From: Paraburkholderia sp. FT54
GTDB lineage: Bacteria; Pseudomonadota; Gammaproteobacteria; Burkholderiales; Burkholderiaceae
Direction of reading: 5' to 3'
DNA: 64,000 nucleotides
Assembly (NCBI RefSeq): GCF_031585635.1
Contig: NZ_CP134195.1
Span: 2,294,001 to 2,358,000, forward strand
Below the pieces are notes generated by a model. The model worked only from the letters and a program-made list of their open reading frames with translations, had not been told where the DNA came from and ran no database searches. Made by a program: the position numbers and the translations under genes. Of the stretch, positions 1 through 8,748 are shown in pieces (position 1 is the stretch's first letter; each line of letters starts with the position of its first letter).

Positions 1-1262
1 TGTTCGTGGGCGGACACAGCGCGTCGTTTACCGCAGCCGATATGCTCAGGCACGCCGAGGGCGCCATCGACTGCGTGCTGAGAGGCGAAGGCGAGGCGAA
101 GGTCGCCGAACTTCTCGACGCCGTCGCCCGCCAGGCCGATCCGCTGTCGATACCGGGCGTCGTGACCCGCAACGGCGAGGGACCGCTGCCGGGCTTCGCC
201 GAAAGCCTCGATCAGGTTTGCCCCGCGCGCGATCTGCTGCGACATCGGCGCAAATACTTCATTGGCGTGCTGGATCCGTGTGCGTCGATTGAATTCGCGC
301 GCGGCTGCCCGTGGGATTGCACGTTCTGCAGCGCATGGACATTCTACGGACGCAGCTATCGTTCACGCAGCCCCACAGTGATCGCCGACGAACTGGCGTC
401 GATTCGCGAGCCAGGCGTCTTCATCGTCGACGATGTCGCCTTCGTGCATGCGGATCACGGCATGGCGATCGGCCGCGAAATCGAGCGCCGCGGCATACAC
501 AAAAAGTACTACCTCGAGACACGCGGCGATATGCTGTTGCGCAACAAGGAGGTTTTCGAGTACTGGCGCACGCTGGGCCTGCAATACATGTTTATCGGCA
601 TGGAGGCGATCGACGCCGAAGGGCTCAAGGCGTTTCGCAAGCGCGTCAATCTCGACAAGAACTTCGAGGCGCTCGCGTTCGCGCGCTCGCTCGGCATCAC
701 CGTCGCGATCAATCTGATCGCCGATCCCGACTGGGACCATGACCGCTTCGAAGCGATCAGGCAATGGTGTCTGGAGATTCCCGAGATCGTCAACATCAGC
801 GTGAACACACCTTATCCGGGCACGGAAATCTGGTTGCGCGAGCATCGCCAGTTGACCAGCCTCGACTACCGGCTCTATGACATCCAGCACGCCGTCCTGC
901 CGACGAAACTGCCCTTGCCCGAGTTCTACCGCGAACTGGTGCGCACGCAACAGGTACTCAACCGCAAGCACCTTGGCTGGCGCGCACTGCGCGGAGCGGC
1001 GAGCGAAGCGGCACATCTGCTGCTGCACGGGCAAACGAACTTCGTGCGAATGCTGTGGCGCTTCAACTCGGTGTTCAATCCGAACCTGCAATTGAACGAC
1101 CACGCGCGCGAAGTCCGGTATTCGATGACGCCGCCTGCCGCATCGGCCGAGCACGCCAATGTCAAGGTACTGTATGTGCACGGGCCGGCGGGACGCAAGG
1201 GCCGCAAGCTCGACGATGCAACGGAAAGTTTCGTCGACGAAACCCGCATGGGTGCGGGCTGA
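1..1262 (+). CDS. hpnR: Hopanoid C-3 methylase (B12-binding radical SAM), 5' end missing
   Basis: The reading frame is open at the left edge, so the N-terminus is missing. About 418 residues are visible. They begin near the end of a cobalamin-binding domain (GGHSASF), followed by the radical-SAM cluster motif CPWDCTFC (CxxxCxxC, about residues 101-108 of the visible part). The text after it (EFARGC before the motif, SAWTFYGRSYRS after it) and the C-terminal part match my memory of HpnR, which adds a methyl group at C-3 of hopanoids in the membrane using SAM and B12. Other B12 radical-SAM enzymes such as HpnJ share the fold, so the substrate assignment is by resemblance. The stop lies 44 bp before the aconitase X gene; whether the two share a transcript is unclear. 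Confidence 0.75.
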   Translation, partial: FVGGHSASFTAADMLRHAEGAIDCVLRGEGEAKVAELLDAVARQADPLSIPGVVTRNGEGPLPGFAESLDQVCPARDLLRHRRKYFIGVLDPCASIEFARGCPWDCTFCSAWTFYGRSYRSRSPTVIADELASIREPGVFIVDDVAFVHADHGMAIGREIERRGIHKKYYLETRGDMLLRNKEVFEYWRTLGLQYMFIGMEAIDAEGLKAFRKRVNLDKNFEALAFARSLGITVAINLIADPDWDHDRFEAIRQWCLEIPEIVNISVNTPYPGTEIWLREHRQLTSLDYRLYDIQHAVLPTKLPLPEFYRELVRTQQVLNRKHLGWRALRGAASEAAHLLLHGQTNFVRMLWRFNSVFNPNLQLNDHAREVRYSMTPPAASAEHANVKVLYVHGPAGRKGRKLDDATESFVDETRMGAG

Positions 1263-1306
1263 TGTTCTAATGCCGATACGAGAGTGACCACAACGAAGAG
1301 GCGCCA

Positions 1307-2563
1307 GTGCTTGAATTATCGGTTCGTGACAAAGCAATGCTCAGTGGTGAGTTGGGTGATGGCGCAGCGCTCGCGATGCGCATAGTTGCCGCCACGGCGC
1401 ATGTGATGAACGCCCAGGAACTCGTCGACATTTCCTCCGCGCACATCGACGGGTGTCTCTATCACGGATCCGTCAGTCTCGATTTCGTCGAACGGTTTGT
1501 CGCGTCCGGAACGCGGGTCGCCGTGCCGACCACACTCAATGTCGGATCGCTCGATCTCATTCATCCGGAGCTGTATCGCGGCAAAACGGCAACCGCGAAT
1601 GCCGCCAGGCGCCTGATGGAAGCGCATCTGGAACTCGGGTGCGAAGCGACCTTCACATGCGCGCCGTACCAGCTCAAGCACCGTCCGCGCATGGGCGATC
1701 AGATCGCATGGGCTGAATCGAACGCGATCGTTTTCGCCAACTCCGTGTTGGGCGCCCGGACAAGCCGCTACGGCGATTTTCTCGATCTTGCGGCGGCAAT
1801 TACCGGCCGCGCCCCGAATGCCGGACTACACGTCACCGAGAACAGGGCCGCCCGCATTGTGCTCGAAGCGCCCAGCTTTGGTGACTCCCCGCGGCGCGAC
1901 GCCTGCTTCGCGGCGCTCGGTTTTCTGCTTGGCCTCAATGCCGGCGCAACGGTGGCGGCCATCACGGGCCTGCCTGCCGACACAACAGAGGACGAGCTTA
2001 AGTCTCTGGGCGCGGCAGCCGCTTCCAGTGGCTCCGTGGCGCTCTTTCACGCGGTAGGCATCACGCCGGAAGCCCCGACACTCGACGCCGCGCTGCAGGG
2101 CGGCGAGCCGGAGCGGACGATTGTCGTCACCGAGGCGGATCTCGTCGGCATCCATCGGAAGTGGAACGCGGCTGGGCACGGCGAGCCACTTGCCGCGATC
2201 AGTCTGGGAACCCCGCATTTTTCGGTCGATGAGTTCCGCACGCTTGGCAAACTGTTCGAAGGACACGATGGTTCGCCACGATGCGACTTCTATGTCAATA
2301 CGAGCCGTTTCGTTCTGTGGCAGATCGAAGCGGAAGGGCTCGCCCAGCAACTCAGTTCCAAGGGCGTCCAGATTGTGGTGGACACATGTACCTACATCAC
2401 GCCCGTGATGAAACAGATCAGTGGATTGGTGATGACCAACTCGGGGAAGTGGGCCCACTATGCACCGGCGAACATCGGTGTCACCGTTGCGTTTGGGAGC
2501 ATGGCCGAGTGTGTGCACTCAGCCTTTGAAGGGAGGGTTTGCATCGATGAACTGGCCGGCTAG
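1307..2563 (+). CDS. Aconitase X large (catalytic) subunit, probable cis-3-hydroxy-L-proline dehydratase
   Basis: This 418-residue protein is the catalytic domain of the aconitase X (DUF521) family. Characteristic stretches are SSAHIDGCLYHG (about 43-54), GCEATFTCAPYQL (111-123, with Cys112 and Cys118), ESNAIVFANSVLGART (137-152), VDTCTYITPV and TNSGKWAHYAP near the C-terminus. Two-subunit bacterial AcnX enzymes dehydrate cis-3-hydroxy-L-proline to delta-1-pyrroline-2-carboxylate; archaeal relatives act on mevalonate 5-phosphate. The neighbouring hydroxyproline genes favour the first role. The start is GTG at 1307, preceded by AAGAGGCG. The end overlaps the small-subunit gene by 17 bp, so the two are probably translated together. 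Substrate is inferred, not shown. Confidence 0.85.
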   Translation: MLELSVRDKAMLSGELGDGAALAMRIVAATAHVMNAQELVDISSAHIDGCLYHGSVSLDFVERFVASGTRVAVPTTLNVGSLDLIHPELYRGKTATANAARRLMEAHLELGCEATFTCAPYQLKHRPRMGDQIAWAESNAIVFANSVLGARTSRYGDFLDLAAAITGRAPNAGLHVTENRAARIVLEAPSFGDSPRRDACFAALGFLLGLNAGATVAAITGLPADTTEDELKSLGAAAASSGSVALFHAVGITPEAPTLDAALQGGEPERTIVVTEADLVGIHRKWNAAGHGEPLAAISLGTPHFSVDEFRTLGKLFEGHDGSPRCDFYVNTSRFVLWQIEAEGLAQQLSSKGVQIVVDTCTYITPVMKQISGLVMTNSGKWAHYAPANIGVTVAFGSMAECVHSAFEGRVCIDELAG

Positions 2564-3050
2564 AGCGACGACCATGATTTCGCCCACTACCGTGCTTGCC
2601 GGGCAAGTACTCGTTGCGGGCCGCGCAAGCGGCCTTGCAATCGCCCTACCTCCGCTGAGCTTCTGGGGCGGCTACGACGCCGAAAGCGGAATGATCATCG
2701 ACAAGACACATTCCGGTTACGGACAAAGCCTGAAAGGCCGGACACTAATCATGGCGCGAGCGCGCGGGTCGAGTTCCAGCAGCAGCGTGTTGGCTGAAGC
2801 GTTGCGCAACGGGACTGGCCCGAGCGGCATCATCCTGTCGGAACGCGACCTGATTCTCGCCATCGGCGTGATTGCTGCCAATGAGCTCTACGCCCTCAGC
2901 GTGCCAGTGGTGAGCGTCGGCGAGAACGTGTTCGCGCAGATTGCATCTTTCACCGGCACACTGGAGATTGACGCGTGCGATATGGCGCGGCCCGCGAGCA
3001 TCCATGCCACAGACGGCGATCGCGTTCCCGAGCGCGTCAGGAATCGCTGA
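2547..3050 (+). CDS. Aconitase X small (swivel, DUF126) subunit
   Basis: This is the swivelling domain that forms the active site with the large subunit. Visible DUF126 features are GGYDAESGMIIDKTHSGYG, the glycine-serine run ARGSSSSSSVLAEAL and PSGIILSERD. The start is taken at ATG 2547 because GGGAGGG lies 10 bases before it; ATG 2574 is an alternative. The start lies inside the last codons of the large-subunit gene. In many bacteria the two domains are fused; here they are separate genes, the type II arrangement. The stop is 55 bp from the convergent GntR gene. Confidence 0.85.
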   Translation: MNWPARATTMISPTTVLAGQVLVAGRASGLAIALPPLSFWGGYDAESGMIIDKTHSGYGQSLKGRTLIMARARGSSSSSSVLAEALRNGTGPSGIILSERDLILAIGVIAANELYALSVPVVSVGENVFAQIASFTGTLEIDACDMARPASIHATDGDRVPERVRNR

Positions 3051-3105
3051 ACACTTGCTTGAGCGGGTAGACAGGATAAAGACTGACAGACGACGGCCAG
3101 TGCGA

Positions 3106-3783
3106 TCAGCGCGCCACCACCGCCTCGACAACCGACATGATCTGCTGCGCGGCCGTCTTGACGTGTTGCTCCAGCAGTTTCGCTCCAAGCTTCGTGTCGC
3201 GCTTCCTGCATGCCTCGACCAACGCCATGTGCTCGTCATGCGACTGTTCGCGGATCGGCACCTGCACGGCCTGGAAGCGGAAATACCGATCGCAGCGGTC
3301 ATGCAGCACCCGTAACATCTGAAGCGTGATATCGCGCTGCGCAGGCAGATAGAGCGTTTCGTGCAAACGCCAGTTCAGTTGCCCCCACACGCCCGAGTCC
3401 GCCTTGTCCATTTCCTTGATAAGCCGCTCCGCCTTGCCCATCTCGGCCTCAGTGATGCGCGGAATAGCTTCCGAAAATATCCACGGTTCAAGACGCAGCC
3501 TGATGTCGAACGTCTCCTTCACCTCGTCTATCGACAACTCGGCGACATAAGCGCCCTTGTGCGGGACATTGATCAGCAGCCCCTCTGCCGTCAGACGGGT
3601 GATAGCCTCGCGGATCGGGACACGGCTCACGCCGAGTTCTTCGGCGAGCGCCTCCTGCCGCAATACCTCACCCGGCGCCAGGTCGCCGCTCAGGATTCGC
3701 TGTCGAACCGCCGTGGTGACGAGTTCGACTGTAGTTGGCCGAACGATTTTTCGCGTGCTTTCGTCCGCGATAACTTCGCTCAT
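3106..3783 (-). CDS. GntR-family regulator with FCD ligand domain
   Basis: A winged-helix GntR DNA-binding domain occupies about residues 10-80 (AVRQRILSGDLAPGEVLRQE, LAEELGVSRVPIREAITRL). It is followed by an all-helical FCD domain with the usual metal-ligand pattern (DIRLRLEPW, NWRLHETLY and later histidines). Such proteins sense a small acid or amino-acid metabolite and usually repress neighbouring catabolic genes. The start at 3783 is chosen because AAGAGG stands 8 bases before it; the frame is open further up (3828, 3894) but without a ribosome site. It reads toward the aconitase X genes and follows the amidohydrolase. It is the likely regulator of the hydroxyproline island; see the candidate operators at 3851, 6264, 9950 and 12094. 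Confidence 0.85.
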   Translation of the reverse strand: MSEVIADESTRKIVRPTTVELVTTAVRQRILSGDLAPGEVLRQEALAEELGVSRVPIREAITRLTAEGLLINVPHKGAYVAELSIDEVKETFDIRLRLEPWIFSEAIPRITEAEMGKAERLIKEMDKADSGVWGQLNWRLHETLYLPAQRDITLQMLRVLHDRCDRYFRFQAVQVPIREQSHDEHMALVEACRKRDTKLGAKLLEQHVKTAAQQIMSVVEAVVAR

Positions 3784-3850
3784 TGCGGACGCCTCTTTGG
3801 TACGACGTTTGGCGGCTACCGGGGGCATGATCAGGCTCAGTGAGGGATTC

Positions 3851-3901
3851 AGGATACAGTGGCATCCTAACACGGCGCTGGCTTTCGGATACAAAATCCA
3901 A
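3851..3901. promoter_or_regulatory. Candidate operators upstream of the GntR gene
   Basis: Two related elements lie between the amidohydrolase stop and the GntR start. AGGATACAGTGGCATCCT (3851-3868) has inverted 5-bp arms AGGAT/ATCCT. GGATACAAAATCCA (3887-3900) reads TGGATTTTGTATCC on the other strand. Nearly the same string, TGGATTTTGGATAC, lies upstream of the MFS gene. GGAT/ATCC half-sites are plausible for an FCD-type GntR protein. Binding is inferred. Confidence 0.45.
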
Positions 3902-3915
3902 TGGCCGGCGCTGCG

Positions 3916-5151
3916 TCACTGCAACGTTTGCCGTACCCATGTGCCGTTCTTCATCACTGCGGCGATGCGCTCGCCCTGCCCGGTCAGGACACTGATGTCT
4001 GCGAGCGGATCACCATCGACGACCAGCAGATCCGCGAAGGCTCCCGCGGAGACGACGCCCAGACGGCCCTGCTGTCCGACGATCTCGGCACCCACGGCGG
4101 TGGCCTGACAGATCGTTTCGAAAGCACCGAGAATTGCTGAACGGATCGTCAGTTCGTCACTTTGATACTGGTGCATATCGCCCAGCAGGTCGGTGCCGAG
4201 ACCCATTTTCACGCCCTTGCGTTTGAGCAGTTCGAGCGCCTTCAGGCCCTGGATGCGAACGTTCTCGTTTTTCGCGAGAGCGCTTTCCGCCACACCGGCT
4301 TTGGCACCGACCTTGTTCATCGCGTCATAGGTCACGAGTGTGGGCACCGCAAACGCGCCGAACTCCGCCATGACAGCCGCCGCCTCGTCGTCGATCAGGT
4401 TGCCGTGCTCGATCGTTCGGACACCGAGCTTCACGACGCGAGAAATCGCCTTGCCGGTGTATGCGTGTGCCATGACATAGGTCTGGTGCGACGCGGCTTC
4501 CTCGACGATGGCCTTGACCTCGTCGACGGAAAACTGAAGATTGCCAATCGGATCCGTCGGCGATGCAACGCCACCCGACGCCATGATCTTGATGTGATGC
4601 GCGCCGGCGCGCATCTCTTCGCGCACGGCCTTGCGTACGTCGTCCACGCCATCGACGATGCGTCCGATCGCCCCGAGATTGCGATGGCAGCCGCAAGGGT
4701 CAGGATCGGAGTTGTCGAAACGCTCACGGAAGTCGCCGTGACCTCCCGTCTGCGAGAGCGCCTTGCCGGCCACGAATAACCGCGGCCCGGCGATCACGCC
4801 TTCCTCGATTGCACGCGAAAGCGCGTAGTCTGCGCCGCCGGCATCCCGCACGGTCGTGAAGCCCCGGTTGAGCATGCCGCTCAGGATAGGTACTGCCCGC
4901 AAAACGGCAAAGGTATTCGGCAAACGCCCATTGTTCCCGAGGTGCGCCACCGAGGCGATGACGTGCGCATGGCAGTCGATCATGCCGGGCATGACGGTCT
5001 TGCCTCCCACGTCGATGATCTGCGCGCCATCTATCGACACCGGCTCGCGGGTCACTTCCTTGATGACCTCGCCGTCCACGACAATCGAATAGCGGGCAGT
5101 ATCGTTTTCGTGATTCACGTCCAGGATGCGTGCGTTTTTCAGGACCAGCAT
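3916..5151 (-). CDS. Metal-dependent amidohydrolase, Xaa-Pro dipeptidase-like
   Basis: This is a 411-residue amidohydrolase-superfamily TIM barrel. Metal-site motifs are in order: DCHAHV (HxH), HHIKIMASGG (the lysine), MAHAYTGKA (His), RTIEHGNLI (His) and LGTDLLGDMHQYQ (Asp). The insert with GHGDFRERFD and DPCGCHRN is typical of the imidazolonepropionase-like group, some of which were characterised as zinc carboxypeptidases acting on N-acyl or Xaa-proline substrates. No signal peptide is visible, so it is probably cytoplasmic. The start at 5151 removes an 11-residue extension and has GGTGGGGA before it. It lies 47 bp after the epimerase and is probably in the same transcript. A role in releasing (hydroxy)proline from peptides or N-acyl forms is inferred from context. 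Confidence 0.75.
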   Translation of the reverse strand: MLVLKNARILDVNHENDTARYSIVVDGEVIKEVTREPVSIDGAQIIDVGGKTVMPGMIDCHAHVIASVAHLGNNGRLPNTFAVLRAVPILSGMLNRGFTTVRDAGGADYALSRAIEEGVIAGPRLFVAGKALSQTGGHGDFRERFDNSDPDPCGCHRNLGAIGRIVDGVDDVRKAVREEMRAGAHHIKIMASGGVASPTDPIGNLQFSVDEVKAIVEEAASHQTYVMAHAYTGKAISRVVKLGVRTIEHGNLIDDEAAAVMAEFGAFAVPTLVTYDAMNKVGAKAGVAESALAKNENVRIQGLKALELLKRKGVKMGLGTDLLGDMHQYQSDELTIRSAILGAFETICQATAVGAEIVGQQGRLGVVSAGAFADLLVVDGDPLADISVLTGQGERIAAVMKNGTWVRQTLQ

Positions 5152-5197
5152 GTCAATTCCCCACCTGATTGTTGAGCGGCCCACGGGCCGCGGCAGA

Positions 5198-6196
5198 TCA
5201 CTTCAGCAAAAAGCCTTTGGCGAGCGGATCACGGTCATCGACAAAGATCGTGTTGTGTCCCGTCACCCGCGCCCAACCCTCGATGCTCGGAATGATCGCG
5301 TCGAATTCACCTACCTTGGCCGCGTCTTCCGGAACACCAGTGAAGAGCGTGCCGATAATGCTTTCGTGAACAAAACGTTCACCGATCTTGAGTTTGCCCT
5401 TGCCGACCAGATGCGCCATGCGGGCCGAAGTACCCGTGCCGCAAGGCGACCGGTCGATGGCCTTGTCACCGTAGAAGACGGCATTGCGTGCGCTCGCACC
5501 TTCGACCGTCGGTTCGCCGGTCCACATCACGTGGCTCAGACCGCGGATTTCCGCCTTTTCGGGGTGAACGAACTGATACTTCTCGTTCGCCTTCTGGCGC
5601 AGGATCGGACTCAGACGCTGGATATCCGAAGGCTTGAGTGTGTGGAGGCCAGCGAAGTTTTTCTGCGGTTCGACGATCGCGTAGAAATTCCCGCCGTAGG
5701 CGACATCGAAGCGGATTTCGCCGAGCCCCTCGACGTCGACCGTCAGGTCAGTCGAGTGAAGGAATGACGGCACATTGATGAGTTGCACGGAGTCGACGTT
5801 GTCTCCGTCCATCTTGAAGCGTGCAATCACCAGGCCGGCTGGCGTATCCAGACGCAGCACGCCAGCTTCACGCGGCCGCACGAGACCGTGCTCGATGGCC
5901 GTGGTCACCGTCCCAATGGTGCCGTGGCCACACATGGGCAGACAGCCGCTGACCTCGATAAACAGGATGGCAATGTCACAGTCGGAACGGGTCGGCGGAT
6001 AGAGGATGCTGCCCGACATCACTTCATGGCCCCGAGGTTCGAACATGAGCGATGTCCGGATCCAGTCGAACTCGCGCTCAAAATGCGCGCGTCGCTCGAT
6101 CATGTTCGCTCCTTCCAGCCGCGGTGCGCCTCCCGCGACGACGCGGACCGGATTGCCACACGTATGTCCATCGATGCAAAAAAATGTCGATTTCAT
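5198..6196 (-). CDS. 4-hydroxyproline 2-epimerase (proline racemase family)
   Basis: This 332-residue enzyme is predicted to interconvert trans-4-hydroxy-L-proline and cis-4-hydroxy-D-proline, the first step of the D-hydroxyproline route, in the cytoplasm. Both catalytic cysteines are present: Cys89 in MCGHGTIG and Cys252 in DRSPCGTGTSA. That separates it from trans-3-hydroxyproline dehydratases, in which the first cysteine is replaced. The start at 6196 (MKSTFF) is chosen because family members begin here; 32 further upstream codons are open. The dehydrogenase and deaminase that act next are encoded just upstream on the same strand. Confidence 0.88.
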   Translation of the reverse strand: MKSTFFCIDGHTCGNPVRVVAGGAPRLEGANMIERRAHFEREFDWIRTSLMFEPRGHEVMSGSILYPPTRSDCDIAILFIEVSGCLPMCGHGTIGTVTTAIEHGLVRPREAGVLRLDTPAGLVIARFKMDGDNVDSVQLINVPSFLHSTDLTVDVEGLGEIRFDVAYGGNFYAIVEPQKNFAGLHTLKPSDIQRLSPILRQKANEKYQFVHPEKAEIRGLSHVMWTGEPTVEGASARNAVFYGDKAIDRSPCGTGTSARMAHLVGKGKLKIGERFVHESIIGTLFTGVPEDAAKVGEFDAIIPSIEGWARVTGHNTIFVDDRDPLAKGFLLK

Positions 6197-6263
6197 TTGC
6201 CCTGCTCCATCCAGAATGACATACAGAAAGTAGCCCGGTGATGGCCACCTGTTCTTATTCACC

Positions 6264-6295
6264 AGGATACGCTGCCCTGACGTTCGGATCATCCG
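6264..6295. promoter_or_regulatory. Possible GntR-type sites upstream of the epimerase
   Basis: AGGATACGCTG (6264-6274) resembles AGGATACAGTG upstream of the GntR gene. CGGATCATCCG (6285-6295) is a short inverted repeat, CGGAT/ATCCG. Both are 70-100 bp before the epimerase start, a suitable place for an operator. The matches are short and the call is tentative. Confidence 0.3.
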
Positions 6296-6352
6296 GCATC
6301 TTTTTTACGTCGCCGGACACTTCCACGATTCGGCCCTGAACCCCTGATGCGA

Positions 6353-6377
6353 TGACGAAACGGCAGGCCTTTCGTCA
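6353..6377. repeat. Inverted repeat after the deaminase gene
   Basis: TGACGAAA and TTTCGTCA form perfect 8-bp arms around a 9-base loop, in the 257-bp gap between the deaminase stop and the epimerase start. There is no following T-run on either strand, so it is not a classical terminator. It may be a processing or partial termination hairpin separating the two halves of the island. Confidence 0.4.
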
Positions 6378-6453
6378 CCGGCTAAACGAGCTGCTCAATT
6401 CATGTGGAACAGGCCTGTCCACGCCAAAGCGGCAAGGTGCAGGCCCACCCGCA

Positions 6454-7356
6454 TTACTTCGCCAGCGCGCGCACGTTGGCGAGCGTCTTCTCCACGATTG
6501 CAATGACCTTCTGGCGCTCTTCGCCTTCGAGCTTCAGACGCGGAGCCTTGACCGTTTCCGGGTAACCCGCCGTGATGTTCTCCGCCAGCTTGATGTACTG
6601 AACGAGCTTCACATGCGTGTCCAGGTGGAACAGGTCGATCAATGCACGGTACAGCTTGCGGGCCGATTCATAGTCGCCGGCGACCGCCAGATTCAGCAGT
6701 TCGACCGATTCCTTCGGAACGGCGTTAGCCATGCCCGAGACCCAGCACGTCACGCCCAACGCAGCCGATTCGAGCACCAGGTCGTCGACACCGCACACGA
6801 CCGCAAGCCGGTCGCCGAAACGGCCGATCAGATCGGTGACGCGCGTGGTGTCATACGATTCTTCCTTGATGGCTTCGATCGTCGGCTCTTCCAGCAATTG
6901 TGCTACGAGGTCCGGCGTGAGGTCGACGCCGTAACCGCGCGGGTTGTTATAGAGCAGAATGGACAGCTTCGACGCTTGCGCGACCGTCTTGAAGAAAGCG
7001 ACGGTTTCGCGCGCGTCGGACTTGTACGTCAGTCCGGGGAAAACCATCAAGCCCTGAACGCCCAGTGCTTGCGCTTCCTTCGCGTACTGGACCGCGTTTG
7101 CCGTATTGGTCTCGGCGAGACCGGCGATCACCGGCACGCGGCCGTTCACGGTCTCGACAGCAAGCTTGATCACTGTGCGCTTCTCTTCGGGCGTGAGCTG
7201 GGCGTTCTCACCGACCATCCCCATCATGACGACGCCGCCGACGCCGCTCTCGATGAGGCGATTCAGACCTGCCTTGATCGCATCGTGATCGAGGGAACCG
7301 TCGTCCTTCAGCTTCGTCGTGACAGCGGGAAACACACCTTTCCAGTTGACTTGCAT
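6454..7356 (-). CDS. DHDPS-family lyase, probable 1-pyrroline-4-hydroxy-2-carboxylate deaminase
   Basis: This is a 300-residue class I aldolase fold of the dihydrodipicolinate synthase/N-acetylneuraminate lyase family. The Schiff-base lysine is Lys164 (IEAIKEES) and the catalytic tyrosine is Tyr136 (LLYNNPRGYG). The usual GTTGE substrate loop is replaced by GMVGE (46-50), so it is unlikely to be the lysine-biosynthetic enzyme. In hydroxyproline clusters this family deaminates 1-pyrroline-4-hydroxy-2-carboxylate to 2-oxoglutarate semialdehyde. Its position directly after the FAD dehydrogenase gene fits that order of reactions. Confidence 0.82.
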   Translation of the reverse strand: MQVNWKGVFPAVTTKLKDDGSLDHDAIKAGLNRLIESGVGGVVMMGMVGENAQLTPEEKRTVIKLAVETVNGRVPVIAGLAETNTANAVQYAKEAQALGVQGLMVFPGLTYKSDARETVAFFKTVAQASKLSILLYNNPRGYGVDLTPDLVAQLLEEPTIEAIKEESYDTTRVTDLIGRFGDRLAVVCGVDDLVLESAALGVTCWVSGMANAVPKESVELLNLAVAGDYESARKLYRALIDLFHLDTHVKLVQYIKLAENITAGYPETVKAPRLKLEGEERQKVIAIVEKTLANVRALAK

Positions 7357-7431
7357 GGCTGCACCTTTGCAAAAAAAATGATAATCAGAGGCGGGATGTC
7401 CCGCGGGTCGATCGAGGCCGCGGGGGCCCCG

Positions 7432-8706
7432 TTAATTCCGGAAGCGGCTGATCGAGTACGGCTCGAGGCCGATTTCGGGTGTTCGATTGGCAAGCAGATC
7501 CGCGACGAGCGCACCTGTCGTTGCCGATTGCGTCAGCCCAAGATGGCCGTGACCGAACGCATAGATGACGGAAGGACTGCGTGGCGACCGGCCAATGACG
7601 GGCAAGGAATCCGGCGTGGCTGGACGGTGCCCCATCCACTTCACGGCACCCTTGTCGTTGATGCCGGGCATGAAGCGCTTGCCGAGCGCGAGCAGCGCGT
7701 CACTGCGTCGGTAGTTCGGCGGCGCCTTGAGGCCGGCGAACTCCGCCGCGCCGCCAATGCGCACACCGATATCAAGCGGAGTGGCGACAAACTTGCGTTC
7801 GGCAAAAATCACTTCGCGCGACAGACTGATGCCGTGCGCGGGAAGCGTCGTGTTGTAACCGCGCTCGCTGTCCAGCAGTACGCGGTCGCCAATCGATCGG
7901 GCCAGCGCGGCGGACCACGCACCCGTCGCCACGACGAGGCGGCGCCCCTTCACCCATTCGCCCGTCTCGGTGACCGCTGCCGGCGCAAGCGCATCTGCGA
8001 GATCAAGCGCCTTCACGGTGCCCACGACAAACGTGGCGCCGAGTCGCTTCACGCGCTCACGCAGTTGGGTCACGAGACGCTTCGGGTCGCCAATGTGCGA
8101 CCAGTCGTCGAGGAATACTCCGTGACGGAAAACCGGCGCAAGGGACGGCTCGCAAGCGCGGACCTCGTCGGCCGACATGGCGTGCCAGCGCACGCCCAGA
8201 TCGCGCTTGAATTCCCATTCATGCTGATCGGCGGCGAAGGCTTCGTCGGTCTCGTAGACCGTCAATGCGCCGCGGCGATAGAAACTGTCCATCGCGCCGA
8301 TGTCCTCGAACATCGGGACGATGTCGTCGTAGACACGGTTGTTCAGCCTGGCCAACGCCAGCGAGATTTCGCGGAAACGGTCCCTGTTGCCGGAGCGCTG
8401 AAACTCCATGAACCAGGGTAAGGCTGCCGGCACATGTTTCCAGTCGAGCGCAAGCGGCCCGAGCGGATCGAACAGCCACTTCAGCGCCTTCATGTACAAG
8501 CCGTTCACTGAAATGGGCGTGCTCTCCGTCACGGCGATACCGCCCGCGTTTCCGTGCGACGTGCGATCGCCTTCGAAGTCGCGGTCGATAATGGTGACGG
8601 TCGCGCCATCGCGCAGTGCGGACCACGCGCACGCGAGACCGACGATTCCGCTACCGATAACCACGACGTCGGGGGTCGTCCGGGAGTGTTGCGCTTGCTG
8701 GATCAT
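7432..8706 (-). CDS. FAD-dependent D-hydroxyproline (D-amino acid) dehydrogenase
   Basis: This 424-residue DadA-like DAO-family flavoprotein has the N-terminal FAD dinucleotide motif VVIGSGIVGLACA (about 14-26), a substrate-domain middle section, and the C-terminal FAD motif SVIYAFGHGHLGLTQS. In the hydroxyproline pathway this family oxidises cis-4-hydroxy-D-proline to 1-pyrroline-4-hydroxy-2-carboxylate, passing electrons to the respiratory chain. A general D-amino-acid dehydrogenase cannot be excluded by sequence; the epimerase and deaminase neighbours make the hydroxyproline role the best reading. It lies 42 bp after the binding-protein gene and 75 bp before the deaminase. Confidence 0.82.
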   Translation of the reverse strand: MIQQAQHSRTTPDVVVIGSGIVGLACAWSALRDGATVTIIDRDFEGDRTSHGNAGGIAVTESTPISVNGLYMKALKWLFDPLGPLALDWKHVPAALPWFMEFQRSGNRDRFREISLALARLNNRVYDDIVPMFEDIGAMDSFYRRGALTVYETDEAFAADQHEWEFKRDLGVRWHAMSADEVRACEPSLAPVFRHGVFLDDWSHIGDPKRLVTQLRERVKRLGATFVVGTVKALDLADALAPAAVTETGEWVKGRRLVVATGAWSAALARSIGDRVLLDSERGYNTTLPAHGISLSREVIFAERKFVATPLDIGVRIGGAAEFAGLKAPPNYRRSDALLALGKRFMPGINDKGAVKWMGHRPATPDSLPVIGRSPRSPSVIYAFGHGHLGLTQSATTGALVADLLANRTPEIGLEPYSISRFRN

Positions 8707-8748
8707 TTCCGTGAGTAAAGGTATTGCATGGGTCCGCCGTTGCTTCGG

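Noticed and set aside
5198..6196. trans-3-hydroxyproline dehydratase as the identity of the proline-racemase-family gene
   Set aside because: Both catalytic cysteines (89 and 252) are present; the dehydratases have lost the first.
6352..8421. A 689-codon frame on the plus strand over the deaminase and dehydrogenase genes
   Set aside because: It is antisense to two genes with clear catalytic motifs and has no recognisable motif itself.
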